Source: Brachypodius melanocephalos (taxonomy: Eukaryota; Chordata; Aves; Passeriformes; Pycnonotidae). From it: a DNA stretch of 64,000 nucleotides. The stretch is taken from the NCBI GenBank assembly GCA_013398615.1, contig VZSR01000514.1:9458131-9522130 (forward strand), written 5' to 3'. A model generated the notes under the pieces. The model worked only from the letters and a program-made list of their open reading frames with translations. It was not told the DNA's origin and searched no databases. How positions within the stretch are numbered: the first letter of the stretch is position 1; each line of letters starts with the position of its first letter. Positions 38,273 through 51,719 of the stretch are shown piece after piece. Position numbers and translations under genes: made by a program.

Positions 38273-38318
38273 TTTAGTCTAATACTATTTAGTCTATTAA
38301 TAGACCATAATTTAGTCT
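38273..38318. repeat. three TTTAGTCT repeats with a 14-bp palindrome
   Basis: TTTAGTCT occurs at 38273-38280, 38288-38295 and 38311-38318. Overlapping the middle copy is GTCTATTAATAGAC (38292-38305), a perfect palindrome. It lies in the ATE1 intron; function unknown. Confidence 0.8.
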
Positions 38319-40908
38319 ACTGCTATAATTGACCAGGAAACCCAGAAGTGCCTCTCTCTCCTTTATGCCACCCTTTTGCATCCATCATGGTTTGTGTTAA
38401 CCATATCCTCTGGAGCAGTCTTGTCTTCAAGAACACACAAAGGCAGAGGAGCCTGTGTTATGCCTTTGCAACTTTTTTTTTTAAAATGTGCTGAAGAAAA
38501 TACTTTCATTTTAATTAATGTATTCCATTCGATGGCATTTTGATTTCACTCTATTATTAGATCTGCAGGAAGTTGAGCAGATGTGTAGTAGCTTAGCCAC
38601 TTTATCAACATCAGCAAACAAAATGGTTAAGACAGAAAAAGCCCTGAAGTCCTTTTGAAGTGCAGCTCTCAAAGCTCTGCTCACACAGCACCAGCAGACA
38701 CAGGAAGGTGGGAAGCAGCCTCCACCACTGGGACTGCTGTGGGCCATGCCTAAAAATTTGGACAAAGCTTTTTCACCTGGGTAACAGCCCCATGTTCATC
38801 TTGCCTGGCACCAAGTACAGCCCCCACTATGTGACACAGTCATGTAACTATGAAGGCTTTGAAGCCGCCACTCAGACTGGGATTGTGTCTGCCCTCATTT
38901 GAAGTTGTTTTTTAAACATCTTGACAGTCCAGCACTGATGGAAAGAAAGATTTGAAGTTTCTCACTAATTTAATTACCATCCCAAAAGTAGATTTTTTTT
39001 TTTACACAGACTTCTCCCAGGAGCAACAAACTGAAAATCTCAACAGATATTAGGAAGAGAGAAAACAGGATACTGAGTTAGTCTAGAAAATGGAAGGACA
39101 AAAATATTGCCAGGATACCAAATAAATGATTTATAATTCTTTCCACACTGCTCTTGTTTCATGGGTAAAGCTGTTAGGGAAGACAGCAATGAAGTAAAAC
39201 CCTGAGGAACAGTCTTGGAAGGAAGTCAATGGGTGTGCCCAGGAATATTTCAGCAAATGCTGTCATGTGACTGACTTCTCTCATCAGTTTGATGTGTTAT
39301 CAAAGCCACTGACTGCAGAGCAACCTTTTAATTAAGAACTTCTTTCTTTAGCATATCTCCATCTGTACTTACAGCTAATGGCGGTTAAATGAAGTTCAGC
39401 ACTATCTCAATTTCCAGACTGCATCAGTATCCAAACCCTCTGTTAGTGCACCACCAAACTACTCAGTTCTAAATAAATGCCTGGCCACTGGTTATTAATA
39501 TCAGAATCTTCAAAAATCTCTCTCTTTTATAAGATGATGCTAGGTCTTCTAAATTTTTCAAAGTGAACAGACAACAAAAATGAAGAACCTGTTACAAGGC
39601 ATGAGTTATATCAATTAATATTTTCTAATGCTTTAAAAAAAGCACCACTTATAAATTATGAGTATCTTTTTATTCCAGAAAAGTAAAAGTAAATCTGATT
39701 TAGGAAAGAGAGCTGCAATGTAATGTGTATGAATACTCAAAAACCCTTTTCGTATTACAGAGGCTTGAAACCTCAAAGCACATAACACACTCTCCTGAAT
39801 CTGCAAGTGGTAAATTTATTACATACATTTTTATGATTTTTTAAAAGGAGGGAAAACACATTCAAAAATTCAATAACATTATGAATGCATGAATTATGTC
39901 TTGTACTAACTCTGAATAAATTAGCGTGAGACAATATTTCCCAAGTTTTCTGGCATTACAGACAGCAATAGAAGATGACCATTACCAGTGCCTGCTTCAC
40001 TGCTCTATGCAGCAATGAAAGTCACATCATTTCTCCCAGTGGTTTACTGGATCTGGTTATTGCCCTCAGTTTCAATGCTGGAAGTCCCACTCCTGATAAA
40101 TCACGCCCTCCTTAACCAACGCAATTACAGAAAGTGCTACAGAAAGCTGAGTCAAGAGGAATAAAGCACACCAACATTTGTATTGCTCTTTTTCAAATCC
40201 ACTGTAACTTCATTAAACTCTTATTAGTGACTGTTGGAGAGAGTAAAGAATGAGGAAGGGAACTGATTTCAGTGGTGAGGAATGGCTTCCTCCAAGCAGC
40301 AACCCAAACCCCCAGTGCCTACGAGCTCCCAGCAGGCCCAGAACATCCCAATGTGCAGCTATGTTTTAATTTCCTTAAACCACAGGACACGAGTCTCAGC
40401 TCCAGCAGGGTCTGGAGCGAGATCTTCTGTGCTGATAATGACGCAAAGCTTTGTTTCCCGTGGTTTCCAAACGCCTGCCATGCCACAGGGATTTCACACC
40501 ATCCACAAGATGCTGCCCCTCTGCTTGCACGGGGTTAACACCTTCACAGGCTCCAATTCAACACTCTCTCCTTTCTGAATACCATAAGTGTCCCAAACAC
40601 CACTGGCCTCCAAAATCATTCCCTTCCTTCTCTTACTTTTGTAATTTTTTTCCAATTTCCCATCACCAATCTAACAAATATGGATTTTCTTGAACCTTAC
40701 CATTGTAATTCCTACAATGTTCCTGCTGAGCAACGAACAGGCAGAGGGTGAGGAAAAGCAAGGAACTCAAAAGCATTTCCAGAACTTCACAGTCCTGCTC
40801 AAGCAGTCTTTTCAGATTCCTTTAATTTATCTACATCCTACCCTTTGAACAGTTAACTGCCTAGGGAACCCAACTAAACTATAAGTAAAAAGTAAAAGGA
40901 TCAAACAG

Positions 40909-40975
40909 AAAAAAAAAAAAAAAAAAAAGGAAAAAAGAGTAAAAAGAAAAAATGTAAAAAGAAAGGTGTAGCTGC
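40909..40975. repeat. poly(A) tract (20) and A-rich low-complexity DNA
   Basis: A20 is followed by GGAAAAAAGAGTAAAAAG and further A-rich repeats to about 40975. Low-complexity DNA in the ATE1 intron. Confidence 0.85.
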
Positions 40976-41921
40976 TGAAGATACTGAGACTCAGACAGTT
41001 AAATCTGTGTTTTGGGGCCTAGAAACAGATCACAGTGTTACATGCTCTTGAGCTGAACAATGCCACACATCTCTGAATAATATCACAGCCACACTCAATT
41101 GTTACTCACAGGAGACAGAAAACTTCAAAACCAGGACATGCAACAAGTTGCAATTAATAACAAAAGTTAAGTTATTCCCTTTCCCTTCAAGCACCACAGC
41201 AAGCATGGTCTAACACAGCTCCCTTGGGGCCTGCCAGTGGCCCAGAGAGTCAGTAACTAAAGCAATTTTGTGGGTTTTTTTTTCATTTGACTGCCTTGTT
41301 TTACAGTAGCATCACTGTACTGAGCTCTGCTCTGTAGCAATTTCAATCAGTCAATGCTGGTAAATCACTAAGTACCTATTTTACACAGTGTGTAAAACTA
41401 TGTCACATTACATCAAGATGTTTGAGGTGCTTCTGCTGTTTATTGTGTTCTTCACACCCACTGACTGTTAAACTGAATGTTTAATTGATTGTTAAACTAA
41501 ATCTGCCACTCTATTTCTTAACAAAAGCACCTGATGCCTTTAAGCTTCTCCAGTCTTTCTACTTTCCTGTATTGATTCCAATTTAATTCCTTTATGCATT
41601 CATCCAACAGGAATGTGAGGAACAATCATTTTACTGGTTTTGTTCATACCCAGAATACCAGGTATAATTTGAAAATAATCTGAAAAGCAGTAATATGTGT
41701 TAATTTTGAACTACTTACAGTCTGCAGGACAGAGTGTACTTAAAACGTGCATTGCTTAAAAGATAAAATTCTCTATTTACTAATGTTCGCTGCGGGAGTT
41801 GTGAATTGTACACTTTTTATCCTTTACAGGTAAGATCTCCATGCTGCTTCAGCAATAGATGATTCTGATACACTGGAAACAGACAGAGAAATCAGAGATA
41901 TTTCATTCCTTGTAGGCTCAC

Positions 41922-42042
41922 CTGCTTTTCCATCCTGGTTGAAGCGGGAATATTTGGAGTGCTCCAGCAGGGGCAGGCATTGCTCAATGGGTGTCCACAC
42001 GTAGGTCTCTGGACACAGCAGGTCAGAGGGCCTGTACTGACC
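41922..42042 (-). CDS. ATE1: ATE1 penultimate coding exon (arginyl-tRNA--protein transferase 1, partial)
   Basis: Read on the minus strand, this 121-nt exon encodes 40 residues plus one base (phase 0 in, phase 1 out). It starts GQYRPSDLLCPETYVW and ends SKYSRFNQDGKA, matching the C-terminal catalytic domain of vertebrate ATE1 (ATE_C family, GNAT-like fold) almost residue for residue. ATE1 transfers arginine from Arg-tRNA onto N-terminal Asp, Glu or oxidised Cys of proteins in cytosol and nucleus, marking them for the Arg/N-degron ubiquitin pathway. Both splice sites are canonical: the acceptor reads CCCCTTGCCAG behind a long T tract (the A run at 42064-42076 on the plus strand), and the donor reads GCAG/GTGAGC. 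The N-terminal Cys-rich domain and the rest of the enzyme lie outside the window. Identity is very secure; the family's sequence is recalled, not searched. Confidence 0.95.
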
Positions 42043-42063
42043 CTGGCAAGGGGAAAAGACGGC

Positions 42064-42076
42064 AAAAAAAAAAAAA
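42064..42076 (-). promoter_or_regulatory. polypyrimidine tract of the ATE1 penultimate-exon acceptor
   Basis: A run of 13 A on the plus strand (13 T on the minus strand) sits 22-34 nt upstream of the acceptor, with TCTTTTCCCC between it and CAG. It is the polypyrimidine tract of the splice site. As a mononucleotide run it is likely to vary in length between individuals. Confidence 0.6.
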
Positions 42077-45000
42077 CAAAAAGAGAAGCAGTCACATCAC
42101 TTGCACAAGAACTCTGGCTACAACTTGACTTTCCAAAAAGCAAGGAATAGTTTTTAATCTAATCTACACCAAATGAGTGCTCAGTGAAATCACAGGCTTT
42201 AGTCATTTCAGCACCATCTCAGGAGCACAAACTCGACCTTGGCACGTGATGAAAATGTAAAATTAACATAACACACTTCCACCATATCCAAGACGAACTA
42301 GGAAAATTTTAGCTTTGCTTACTGGCACTCTGCATTTAAATTATCCTCTGGAGCTCTGCTGAGCTGGGGCCAACACTAAAAAACTCAGCACCTCCAAAAG
42401 CAGCTCATCTCAAGTGTTGGTAATTCTAGCAAATAATGGAGACCAAATAAAAAAAAAAATCTAATAGAAAAACCCCACTGAACAGTAAGCAGGACACTAT
42501 TTTTATTACATTACTGATGGAGCATTTTGTTCATTGCTACTTAAATAGTAACACTTTAATTCATGAAGCTTTTCCTGGATTAGCTTACAGGTAATGATTA
42601 GTGAAATTCTGCTATTTTTTTGGTTGATTTATTAAGAAGGTATTCTTTGCAGACATTCCCAGAAACTAAACAGCCTTAATTATTTTCCCTCCAGCTACAC
42701 AGAAAAATCACCACCTCAGCAATAATAACCTCCCCTAATCAGATCTTCATTTGATTTAAAATAAGATTATTCAGCGGCCTATAACTTAAGTCAAAATTCT
42801 ATCTTTGGGCCATTACTCAGGCAATCCATACACTCTCAACATTCAGAGCCATATGGTGGCAACAGCAAATTAATTTTTAACTTGCAAATTCATTGCACAT
42901 CTCAGCTTGAAACTCAGACATACAGTAAAGAGAATGAAAAAGTTTAAGAATACAAAATAAAAATTAAAAGACGGCGTTATCAGAAGTCACCCTGCAGTTG
43001 ATGCCATTAAGAGATCTTCACATCAATTACGTTAAATGGATAATTAAGATCATCACCTTGAGATGAAGCTGATTTACTGCCCAGTATCTGCTCTGAAAAA
43101 AGGCAGCAAAAAAGCCTTGCATGAGGCTGAACAAGGTTTGGGAAGGGACAACACAAAATTACTGTCACTGCAGCCTGGAGGTGAAGACATTCCTTTAGGG
43201 CCACCCAGTTTTGGAGAATCAGAACCACCAGAAATTCCCAAATTTTTTTATGCTCTTAGTGTTCATGTTATTTAAAGAAAAATTAGCTTTTTAAAAATAT
43301 TCCCCACCAGCAGTAAATTGTTAAGTAGGAAATACAAGAATTAGCTCTGATAAAAAGTCATCAGTGTCTGTGCAAAGAAGATAAAAATAACCAAACTTCA
43401 AGTCAAGCCTTGTCAAATACCTGAGGTAGATTTCTGAAAAGGTCTGTACGACTGATTATCTCATCTGAAAAACATCCAGGATTGACTTGTAACTACTACT
43501 GTTGGGTTTTCTTTAAATTAAAGGCAAATTTTTATATTAAATTAAAACAATATTCCTCCAATTCTGTTCAGAAACTTAAACCTCAAGGCCCTAGAAAATC
43601 CTCTAAAGCCAGAGAATGGAAGTGACATTTTTAAATAAACCACTTTGAAATGTTATGCTCTCTAAACAGAAATAGTTGAAAGCTATGTGAAGGTAGTGCT
43701 TAAAGAACTTTTAATCATCATCACTCAGATGAAACTGTTTAAGGACTTGGGGAAAAAATATGCCTTTTTAGTCATATTTTATAATAAAATTAGAACATAA
43801 TTACTTGTTGATTTAAAGACATTTTCTCAACTGGCCAAGGAGGCAGAAATAGCCAAGGAACTGTCGTTCAGAGCTGTTGCTTAAACACAGAAAATACAAG
43901 TGGCAAATTAATCTTTCCTAGTAGCATGAGTTGAACTCATGGCTCTAAGAAAAGACTGTCAAGGCACTCTCAGTTTCACTAGAAGATCCTGCTCTCACAT
44001 CTTGAAATTTATCCCATTTGTGAATCCCACACATGAAAATCACTATGCAGCTCTATTCTGAATTTCCCACTTACTTCTGTAACATTACAGTCTATCATAA
44101 AATGGGATGGATAAAATCAACTGCATTGCGGCATTACTGGTTTGGTTATAATTTATAAAAACTTTCTTTAGCATTGAGCAGCACAGTAAAGGGAAAAATT
44201 GATTATCCAACCCATCACTGTAGATTCAATATTTATTTTGGGCATCAAAATACCATAATTTGGAGAGAAAGGGAAAAAATAGTTCTAGAGGTGACTTTCT
44301 TTAGATGTTTTCTTCCCCCCAAATTTAGGAGCTTGTTAATAAATAGGTTGTTAATAAACAGCAGCCTTCCCTGAAGGCACAGGAGGCTGTGGGGATGACA
44401 CATCACTGACCCAGGACACTCAGCGGAATCAGAGGCAAAAATGAAAGAAGCCCTTGATTCTCTTTGATATCCTCCCTTCCCAGAAGTGTTTCCAAACACA
44501 CCAGGAGGAAGAGGTTCTCCTGTAAAGATGTTTGATTTCCACTGCTGGTCAAACCCACATCCCATGAGTCATTCATTCCACAGGGGAAGGGGAACACAGG
44601 ATGCACCCAGGTGAGTTCCCAATGAACAGCATCTGCACCGTGTCTATATTGACAGGACTAAAAAGGGAACCCACAGGACCTGATTAAATCAAACAAAATT
44701 ATTTCTAAGGGCTTTTACCTCCTCCCATCCTTTCCATAAGCATTTACTCTCAATTTACTTCCTTCCTTCAGAATACTTAAAACCTCCTATTTACTTATTT
44801 TTAAATAAACCACTACACATTCACCTCCTACTTTTTTCCTCCCTCCCTTTATTCCTGGACTGCAAAAACACCTAAACCTGAGAACTCACACAGATTCTGC
44901 CTCATGTACATGAGCATCTGTGCTTCAAGAAAAATGTTCAAATTTCATTATTCACTCTAAAATGATTACATCATCTAAATAAATTGCCTCTGAGAATACT

Positions 45001-45524
45001 ATTTATATTCCTTCTTATTCTTAATATTGATTTACAGTATACACCCAACATAAATCCAACATAGAAAGGGGTCTCCTAAAAGGAAGTGCTGCAGAGGGAT
45101 TTATCACTCTGGAACTTAATCAGATTTGCAAAACTGGTTTTGAAAATCATTTCTCTTTGGCTTCAGATTAAATCAGCATTCACTTCTGAAGTGATTCTCT
45201 CTACGGTAAGAGTTCACAACTGAAAACATTTTGCCTTCTTTTATCTCATCATATACAAGCTCTTGCACAGTAGAACTGTTTAAGTTGTCCAAACCATCTT
45301 GGGAATATTAAACTACAAGACTTTCAACAAAAAGTATCATTTTACAGACCATCTCTAAGCACTCAAGTTTCAGCTTCTCAAACCCAATACCACCTGCTGA
45401 TGAAATGAACTCTGTCAATATGAAACAACTGCACATATTTCTCTCTCTGCATCTACATTTTGCCAAGAAATATCCAAGAGACAAAATTTGCTTTTTTGAA
45501 ATGTTTTTGGAAATAAGAAACACC

Positions 45525-45614
45525 CCTGGTCTAGTAGAAGATGTCCCTGCCCACAGCAGGGGATGGGACTGGATGATCGCCAAGGTCCTTTCCAATCCAA
45601 ACCATTCTGTGATA
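45525..45614 (+). mobile_element. CR1 LINE 3' fragment inside ATE1 intron
   Basis: CCTGGTCTAGTAGAAGATGT, CCCTGCCCACAGCAGGGGAT, then GGACTGGATGATCGCCAAGG, TCCTTTCCAATCCAAACCAT and a terminal TCTGTGATAT. This is a clear CR1 terminus of about 90 bp, antisense to ATE1. Confidence 0.9.
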
Positions 45615-45793
45615 TCTCCATTATAATGATCAAAGAGAATTAAATTCTTTACAAATTCTTTCAAGCTATTCCATACCTTTTACCATCCTGGTTAACCTGT
45701 TCTTTTCCCAATTTTGCTTTTTCTTCTTTGAAAGAGGGGAAAACCATTTCAATTGCATTGTTCAAGGAGCATTAAAACCCAACATGTAACAAA

Positions 45794-45845
45794 GGTATAA
45801 ATTAGATTAAAGGTACAAATTGGATTAAAGATACAAAAAAGATTA
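45794..45845. repeat. 18-bp tandem repeat, about 2.9 copies
   Basis: Units GGTATAAATTAGATTAAA, GGTACAAATTGGATTAAA and GATACAAAAAAGATTA follow one another. AT-rich, in the ATE1 intron, about 180 bp from the CR1 fragment at 45525. Confidence 0.8.
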
Positions 45846-47625
45846 GATAAACATACAAAAGATAAATATCTGACTAATCTATCAAATAGCTTGACTAAAA
45901 AGCAATACTGAAAATTAATATGGCTAAGAAATATTTGAGCACATGGTTCCTTCTAACAAATCAGCTCACTGCAACCTGAATGTGACTGGTTTTTACTAAA
46001 AAATACCTGCAAGATGTTTTGTTTTCACTAATGTTTGCGGCATTTTTCCTCCCAGATAATATAAAAGACAGAGCCTTCAAGGTGCTTTCCCTTATATACA
46101 ATTAGACATGCTGCATTTTAATTGGAAGCTTCTGGAAATTCATTTTGCAGAGAGACTGCCAAGCCTAAATTAATACTTCACACGATGGCTTTTGTTTTAC
46201 AGTTTTCCGATTACAATCAACCAGAACTTGTCTGAACTTTTGTTCCACAGGAAGGGCAAAGGCTTTAATGAGACTTTAGTCTGGAGATTACTTTTGAAAT
46301 ATTTTGCAAAATCTGAGGGATTTGGTAAGCACTTGAGATGAAAAACACCAGCAGAGTTTGTTTTTGGAGTCTAAGTAAAACTTAAAATGTTGAACTATCA
46401 AGAAAGACAATAGTCTCAAAAGGGAAGGTCGAGCACCAGTAGCACTGAAAAAACAAAACAGGAAGGTTAAACTCACATTTAATTCTTTTATCAGGTACAG
46501 TTTACATCTGTATTCTATTTTTTCACAATAAAGCCATTGATCTTTTATTAAAAGCGAATTAAGACTGCCTTCATCTCCATTTCCAGCCAGCTGCCTGAAA
46601 AGCACACAAACAAAGCAACCTCAAATTATCAACAGCCACCCATTAGAGCTGGACAGCGCTGCCTGTGCAGGAGCATTCAGCCTTTCTCTGACAATTCCTG
46701 CTGGAATCCCCCAGCAGAGTGCTGCAGCAGAGCCCTGCTTCTTGATTTCATTCCATAAACAGAAATAAGAGAGTGTGGATCCCCAGGAGAGCCCTTGGGT
46801 GGTAACTTGACCTGCTGTGTTCTCCCAGGTCGGCTGTGCCAGCCCGGACAAAGAGCTGCACATCCCAACCCCACTGTGCTTCCAGCCTCTCACGTGGCAT
46901 CCAGCTGGGCAAGGCCTTAAAGACTGCAGAAAAACAACAAAATCCACCCCCTTGCCTCCACAAATTCAACCCCACCTTGTAGTCACTGTTTTAAACATCT
47001 TTTTAAACAAAAAAAAAACTGTGAGCAAAAGGCACAGAATGAAGCAAGCAGCTCTGTTTATCCAGGAGAGAGGGCTGAAGACTTCACCTTTATCATCAAA
47101 AAGTATTGAGCTTACAAGGAAATATATATCAAAGAGGAGTTACAGCATTGGGTAACTCAATTAACAAGTTGGATTTTACCAGGCTGCCTGAAACTCCAGT
47201 GCCAGCATCAAACCAATGTTGTCCAAGCAGCAAACTTTGAAATAATTATGATATCCTAATAATTTTTAGGAGCCCAGAGCTGCATTCTTGAGAGCTTAGT
47301 CACCTTTATGTTTAATTAAAGAATAATGTGCTGTAATCCTTAAAAGATGTTCCGAATAACAGCCAGAATTTATTTTGCAGCTCACAGAAGTCGAGTACAT
47401 GAAGTGCCAGTCCTTGCTCTTCAGAAAGATGTTCATTCTCGTTTAGTTACATCATCACAAAATCTGTGTAATGGGAATTTTATAGGCAGCCAGGGAGCTG
47501 TAAGGTGCTTCCCAAGGCACCTCAAACATGGAAACTAAAGCAAACACCCACCTTCTCCCATATTCTTTGGTTTCCTGTAAGTGAAAAGTAAATATAATCT
47601 GATGTTGTGTTTCCAACAGAAATAT

Positions 47626-47680
47626 GGAATCATAGAATGCTTTGGGCTGGAGAGGACCTTTAAGATCATCTAGTTCCAAT
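47626..47680 (-). mobile_element. CR1 LINE 3' tip inside ATE1 intron
   Basis: GGAATCATAGAATGCTTTGG, GCTGGAGAGGACCTTTAAGA, then TCATCTAGTTCCAA is the last 55 bp of CR1 in reverse complement. Very short but nearly consensus. Confidence 0.88.
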
Positions 47681-50600
47681 ATTTATCTAGATCAGTTAAT
47701 TAGGTAACTATTACTTTTAACTGTCTTTCTAAATGTTCCTCAGTGATGTTTAAACTCACTGTCCAAAGCAAATTTGTATATAACTTGCACACTTGCACCT
47801 CTTTTTTGTTTATTTCCCAAGTCCATGTAATGCATTAAGAGAAATAACTGATGATAAACCCAAAGTAAAAATTTTTCTGACATTTGTTTCTACATATCAA
47901 ACAAAATAATTTCCTACAATTATTGACTATATATTCACACTTGGCTGTATTTCACTAAATATGAAAAAATAGCATTTCAGAAGGTTTTCATAGTGTCCCC
48001 CAGGTAAGTAAAATATTTCAGGTAAGCATAAAACAGATTAAGATAAGTAAAAGTCAAAAAGGAAGGCAGCCAAGTTTCACATTCGGTATCCTACAATTAT
48101 CATGTAATTATTTGGCCGTTAATTGCCTGCATGCTCCTAAACCATCACAAAAGTGGAATTAAATTATCTTAAATTTAAGTGAGATTGAAGGTAAATCTCA
48201 GCTATTTATTTGCCTAAGGTGCTCTGCAAAGAAGTACTTTTAAAGAAATACTCCCCCTTTCTCTAAAAATACCTTCAGAAACTTTTACTGTTTCTTCGTT
48301 TTCCCAACATGTGCTAATCCTTTCAATCCCTTGAATTGTTTGGATTTTGCTATCTTCGTAGCTTAGTGTACACTCCAAATAGCTCCTTCACCCTTGTTCA
48401 TTTTCCTAGAAATTATCTGAAATACTGAACACTTTCAAGCTTGTTTTTGATACTGGCAAACAGCCAACAGGTGTCTGAAAAGGCTCATGGGCTGCCAGAG
48501 AAAAAATTGCTTTCCACTGAGGCAAAAAGGGAACATTTGGGACAGGTTTTGATTTCCCTTCCCTTTTCCCTTTAGTCTCCAAGTCTGTGCAGCTTTTCTT
48601 CCTCCTTTTTTTCTGCCAATATTATCTTTCCCTCCACTCACTGAGCAGAACATGCCAAGGAAGCTCTGGGTGTTTATGTTGAGCTCCAAGCTCCGACCTG
48701 CGGCACATCAATATTCAAACACACCATCCACAGGACCCAAGAAGCCAACAAAGTGCTGCTTGAGATAAAGCACATCCATGCCCACACTCCAACAGCTCTC
48801 CTCTCTAACACCACTGTATTAATCAAGGAGATAATTCTGGTTTCAAGTTTAAAAGTGAGCAGCAATTAGCATGGTTGAGAGCCTCAGAGAGGGCTGCTGC
48901 ATCATCTCTTCCTTATCAGCTTGGGATGCAACTGCCCAGAGCTGAAGATAAGACACAGCTCTGGGCATCCTCTCACAGCCACTTTCAAGCCTTGCTCTCT
49001 TTCTCCAAGACTTCTTGCTAAGAGTTTGTCCTTTCTCATCTCTAAAGAGCAGTAAAGTGAGAGGTTTCCTTTTGTTCTAAGCAACTAAAGCCACTCTCTG
49101 AAAAGTCACATTATCAAAGCCACCGTGTCTGGAATAAATCCACTGATAAGTCTTGCACAAAAGAGCAAAAAGAAAATCTGTATGTTCAGGAATTACATCA
49201 TAAAAAATTGATGACTAGATAGATACACACACATTTACATGAATACTTATGAAAATTTAATTTAAAGATTTGCAGGGGGCAGTTGTCAATCATTTATATT
49301 CCTGTTCTTTGCACTTGGGGATTTACTCAAACCAGTGGGTGTCCAGTGTACAGAAACATTTCTTAACTCAGACACAGGACATTAAATATCTGTGCCTATT
49401 CCCACTCCATTCCTCTAACTCTCAGTAAGAAAGATGGACAGATACATACACACACAAATTATCCATTCGTGATTCTTAAGATTTCAGTAGCAGTCACAGT
49501 TCAGGCTGAATTTGCCCTGGAGATGGTGTTTCACACTGCACAGCCAACAGCACAAACATTACAGAATGGTCCCTTCAAGACCAATAAAGTGCATTATTTA
49601 CCCTGACACTGCTATCCTGTCCTGGTTCCAGACCTTTGATGACAGCAACATCAAATTTATGGATTCTGGGCTGCCCCAGGGTGAGTGTTTACCCAAAGCT
49701 GAAATAATAATATCCAAATCACAGACAAGTTTGAAGACAACTCTTGAAAATGAGAAACAAAGAGAAATGCTACAAGTACGGATAAAGTTAGGGCCACTTT
49801 TAAAGCATATTTTCTAAATAATTTTACATCACCAAACTATGATGCGTCTATTTTGCCTTCTTTACATTTCCCAAGGTTCCCTTTTTTTTTTCTTGTTTAT
49901 ATCTCATAATCTGTGCTGTACACAATTTTAATAAAACAGACTACTGAAACAAAGTTTAGCTTTCAATGTTGTTACATGAACTTTGTGTTTGATGAACACA
50001 CAAATATAAGAGGCTGACATGAGATGGTACTTACAGGAAAACTCTACTGGGTGGAATTCCAGAGACTGCCACCAGAATATTAAGATCATGAGAATATTAA
50101 GAATATTATTAGGAATATGAAGACTTTCCATAGCTTCAAATCTTGCCATTTCATCTCTCTCATGCACTAATATTTAGTATCAGTGACACTAAACTGGCAG
50201 AACAGTGACATTCACATGTGACTGAGATTCTAAGGAATGTTTCTAACTCAAGGCATATTTGTGCACATTTAGAGACTGAGATTCCCTATGAACTCAAAGG
50301 GTTGTGTGCTTAAAACACTTTACAGGAAAAATGATTTTGTGACAGTAAATAAAATATATACAAGCAGTTAACATTTATTGGAAATTGCTATCTAAAATTC
50401 AGTTTGGAACAAGCTAATTAAAGGCACTACCACACAGATTGTTCTGGAGCTGGAGCCAGAATCTGTCTTATCTGTAGAGAGGTTACTCAAGAATGCTAAA
50501 AAAAAGCAGCAGAATTTGAGAAACTTAAGTGGAAAACAATAATAAAGAAGAGTTAAGCCTGTACATTTGAAATCTATTAGCTTCCTTGAATTTTAGCCAA

Positions 50601-51719
50601 CTTTTTCAACATGATATTTTTAAAGTGTATTACAGAAGAAAATATAGTATGAATTGCCTTTTTATCGCAAAAAAATCAAAGAGTTTGAGGGAATAAAAAT
50701 CATATGATTACTGAAATGGACCTTGTTTACTTTGAATCTGCAGCAGAAATTCTTAAGGAGACCCAAGCATTAAACTTGGAAAGGGAGATTAAAAAGAACT
50801 ATGACAAAAAGATAAAACCCAAGTGGGGGCCTCAAGAAGAATGCTTCATTAGAGACACAGCAACTCTATTGACTCGGGTCTATCTCAAAAGGAGTTTATT
50901 TTGGCAGCTGGGAGAAGCAAAAGAGAAAAATCCCAAAAAATAACAAGAAAAAGAAATGAGTGTTTCACTCATGTGGATCCCATGTCTTTCTCTTGAAGGG
51001 CTGCCATAAACTGACAGTATTTCTTGAGTTCATTAAATTAAATGTATGAAATTAAGTGTTAAAAGTTTGTTTTCTTATATTTAATGTAAGGTGAAATAAT
51101 CACAGGAAAAATATGCACAGTCTAATAGATCATACCCACGCTTTCCCCTTAGAGGCACAGAATTGTCACACTGATATCAAATAGCTTTAAACATTCATTA
51201 ATACCTCACTAGCTGGAGTCACATCTAAAAGAACAGCTTTCATCTGTAGCTCGTGGACATATGCCACAGGAAAACTAAATTAATTCCCTGTCAAAGGGGC
51301 TTCTGCTATGCAGTTATCAAAGCAAAAACACCGCACACAATGTTTACTTAATAGAAAAAAACCAGATAAACAAAATTAAATTTAGAGAATTTAAATGAAA
51401 GTGAGCATGTTTTAATTTTTTTTTTCTGTACAACTGCACAGTGGGGAAGTAGAAAATTAAAATTCAACACCAGCATGATAGAAATGGGTGTGAGGGCAGG
51501 GTGCACAATCTTTTACTTTTATTTTATCAAAACACTGGCGGTGGTTACAATGTGCCAAACAGTGAACCAATGTAAATCAGCTTCTTAATCTTCTGTGATA
51601 ACGACAAGAAATTATTTTATGACGTAAGACTCACTTCAACTCCAACCTGACTTTACTTACCCTTTTATGCAACAATTCTAAAGGACAATAAAATAGGAAA
51701 GCAGGTATATTCTATGTTT

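Larger units (their letters stand above)
28155..41921 (-). other. ATE1: ATE1 last coding intron (13.8 kb, phase 1)
   Basis: The interval is bounded by GTGAGC donor and CTGCAG acceptor sequences on the minus strand. It is AT-rich, with no exon or RNA gene recognised on either strand. It contains one CR1 3' fragment (34563-34664), poly(A) tracts at 35533-35550 and 40909-40928, a CpG-rich patch at about 34160-34290, and a small palindrome with repeats at 38273-38318. Open frames here are short and lack family resemblance. Confidence 0.85.

Noticed and set aside
50704..50943. 79-codon plus-strand frame rich in Glu and Lys
   Set aside because: Reads like a protein on first sight, but AT-rich, A-biased DNA gives Lys/Glu-rich frames by chance. 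No family resemblance, and the frame is closed just outside.
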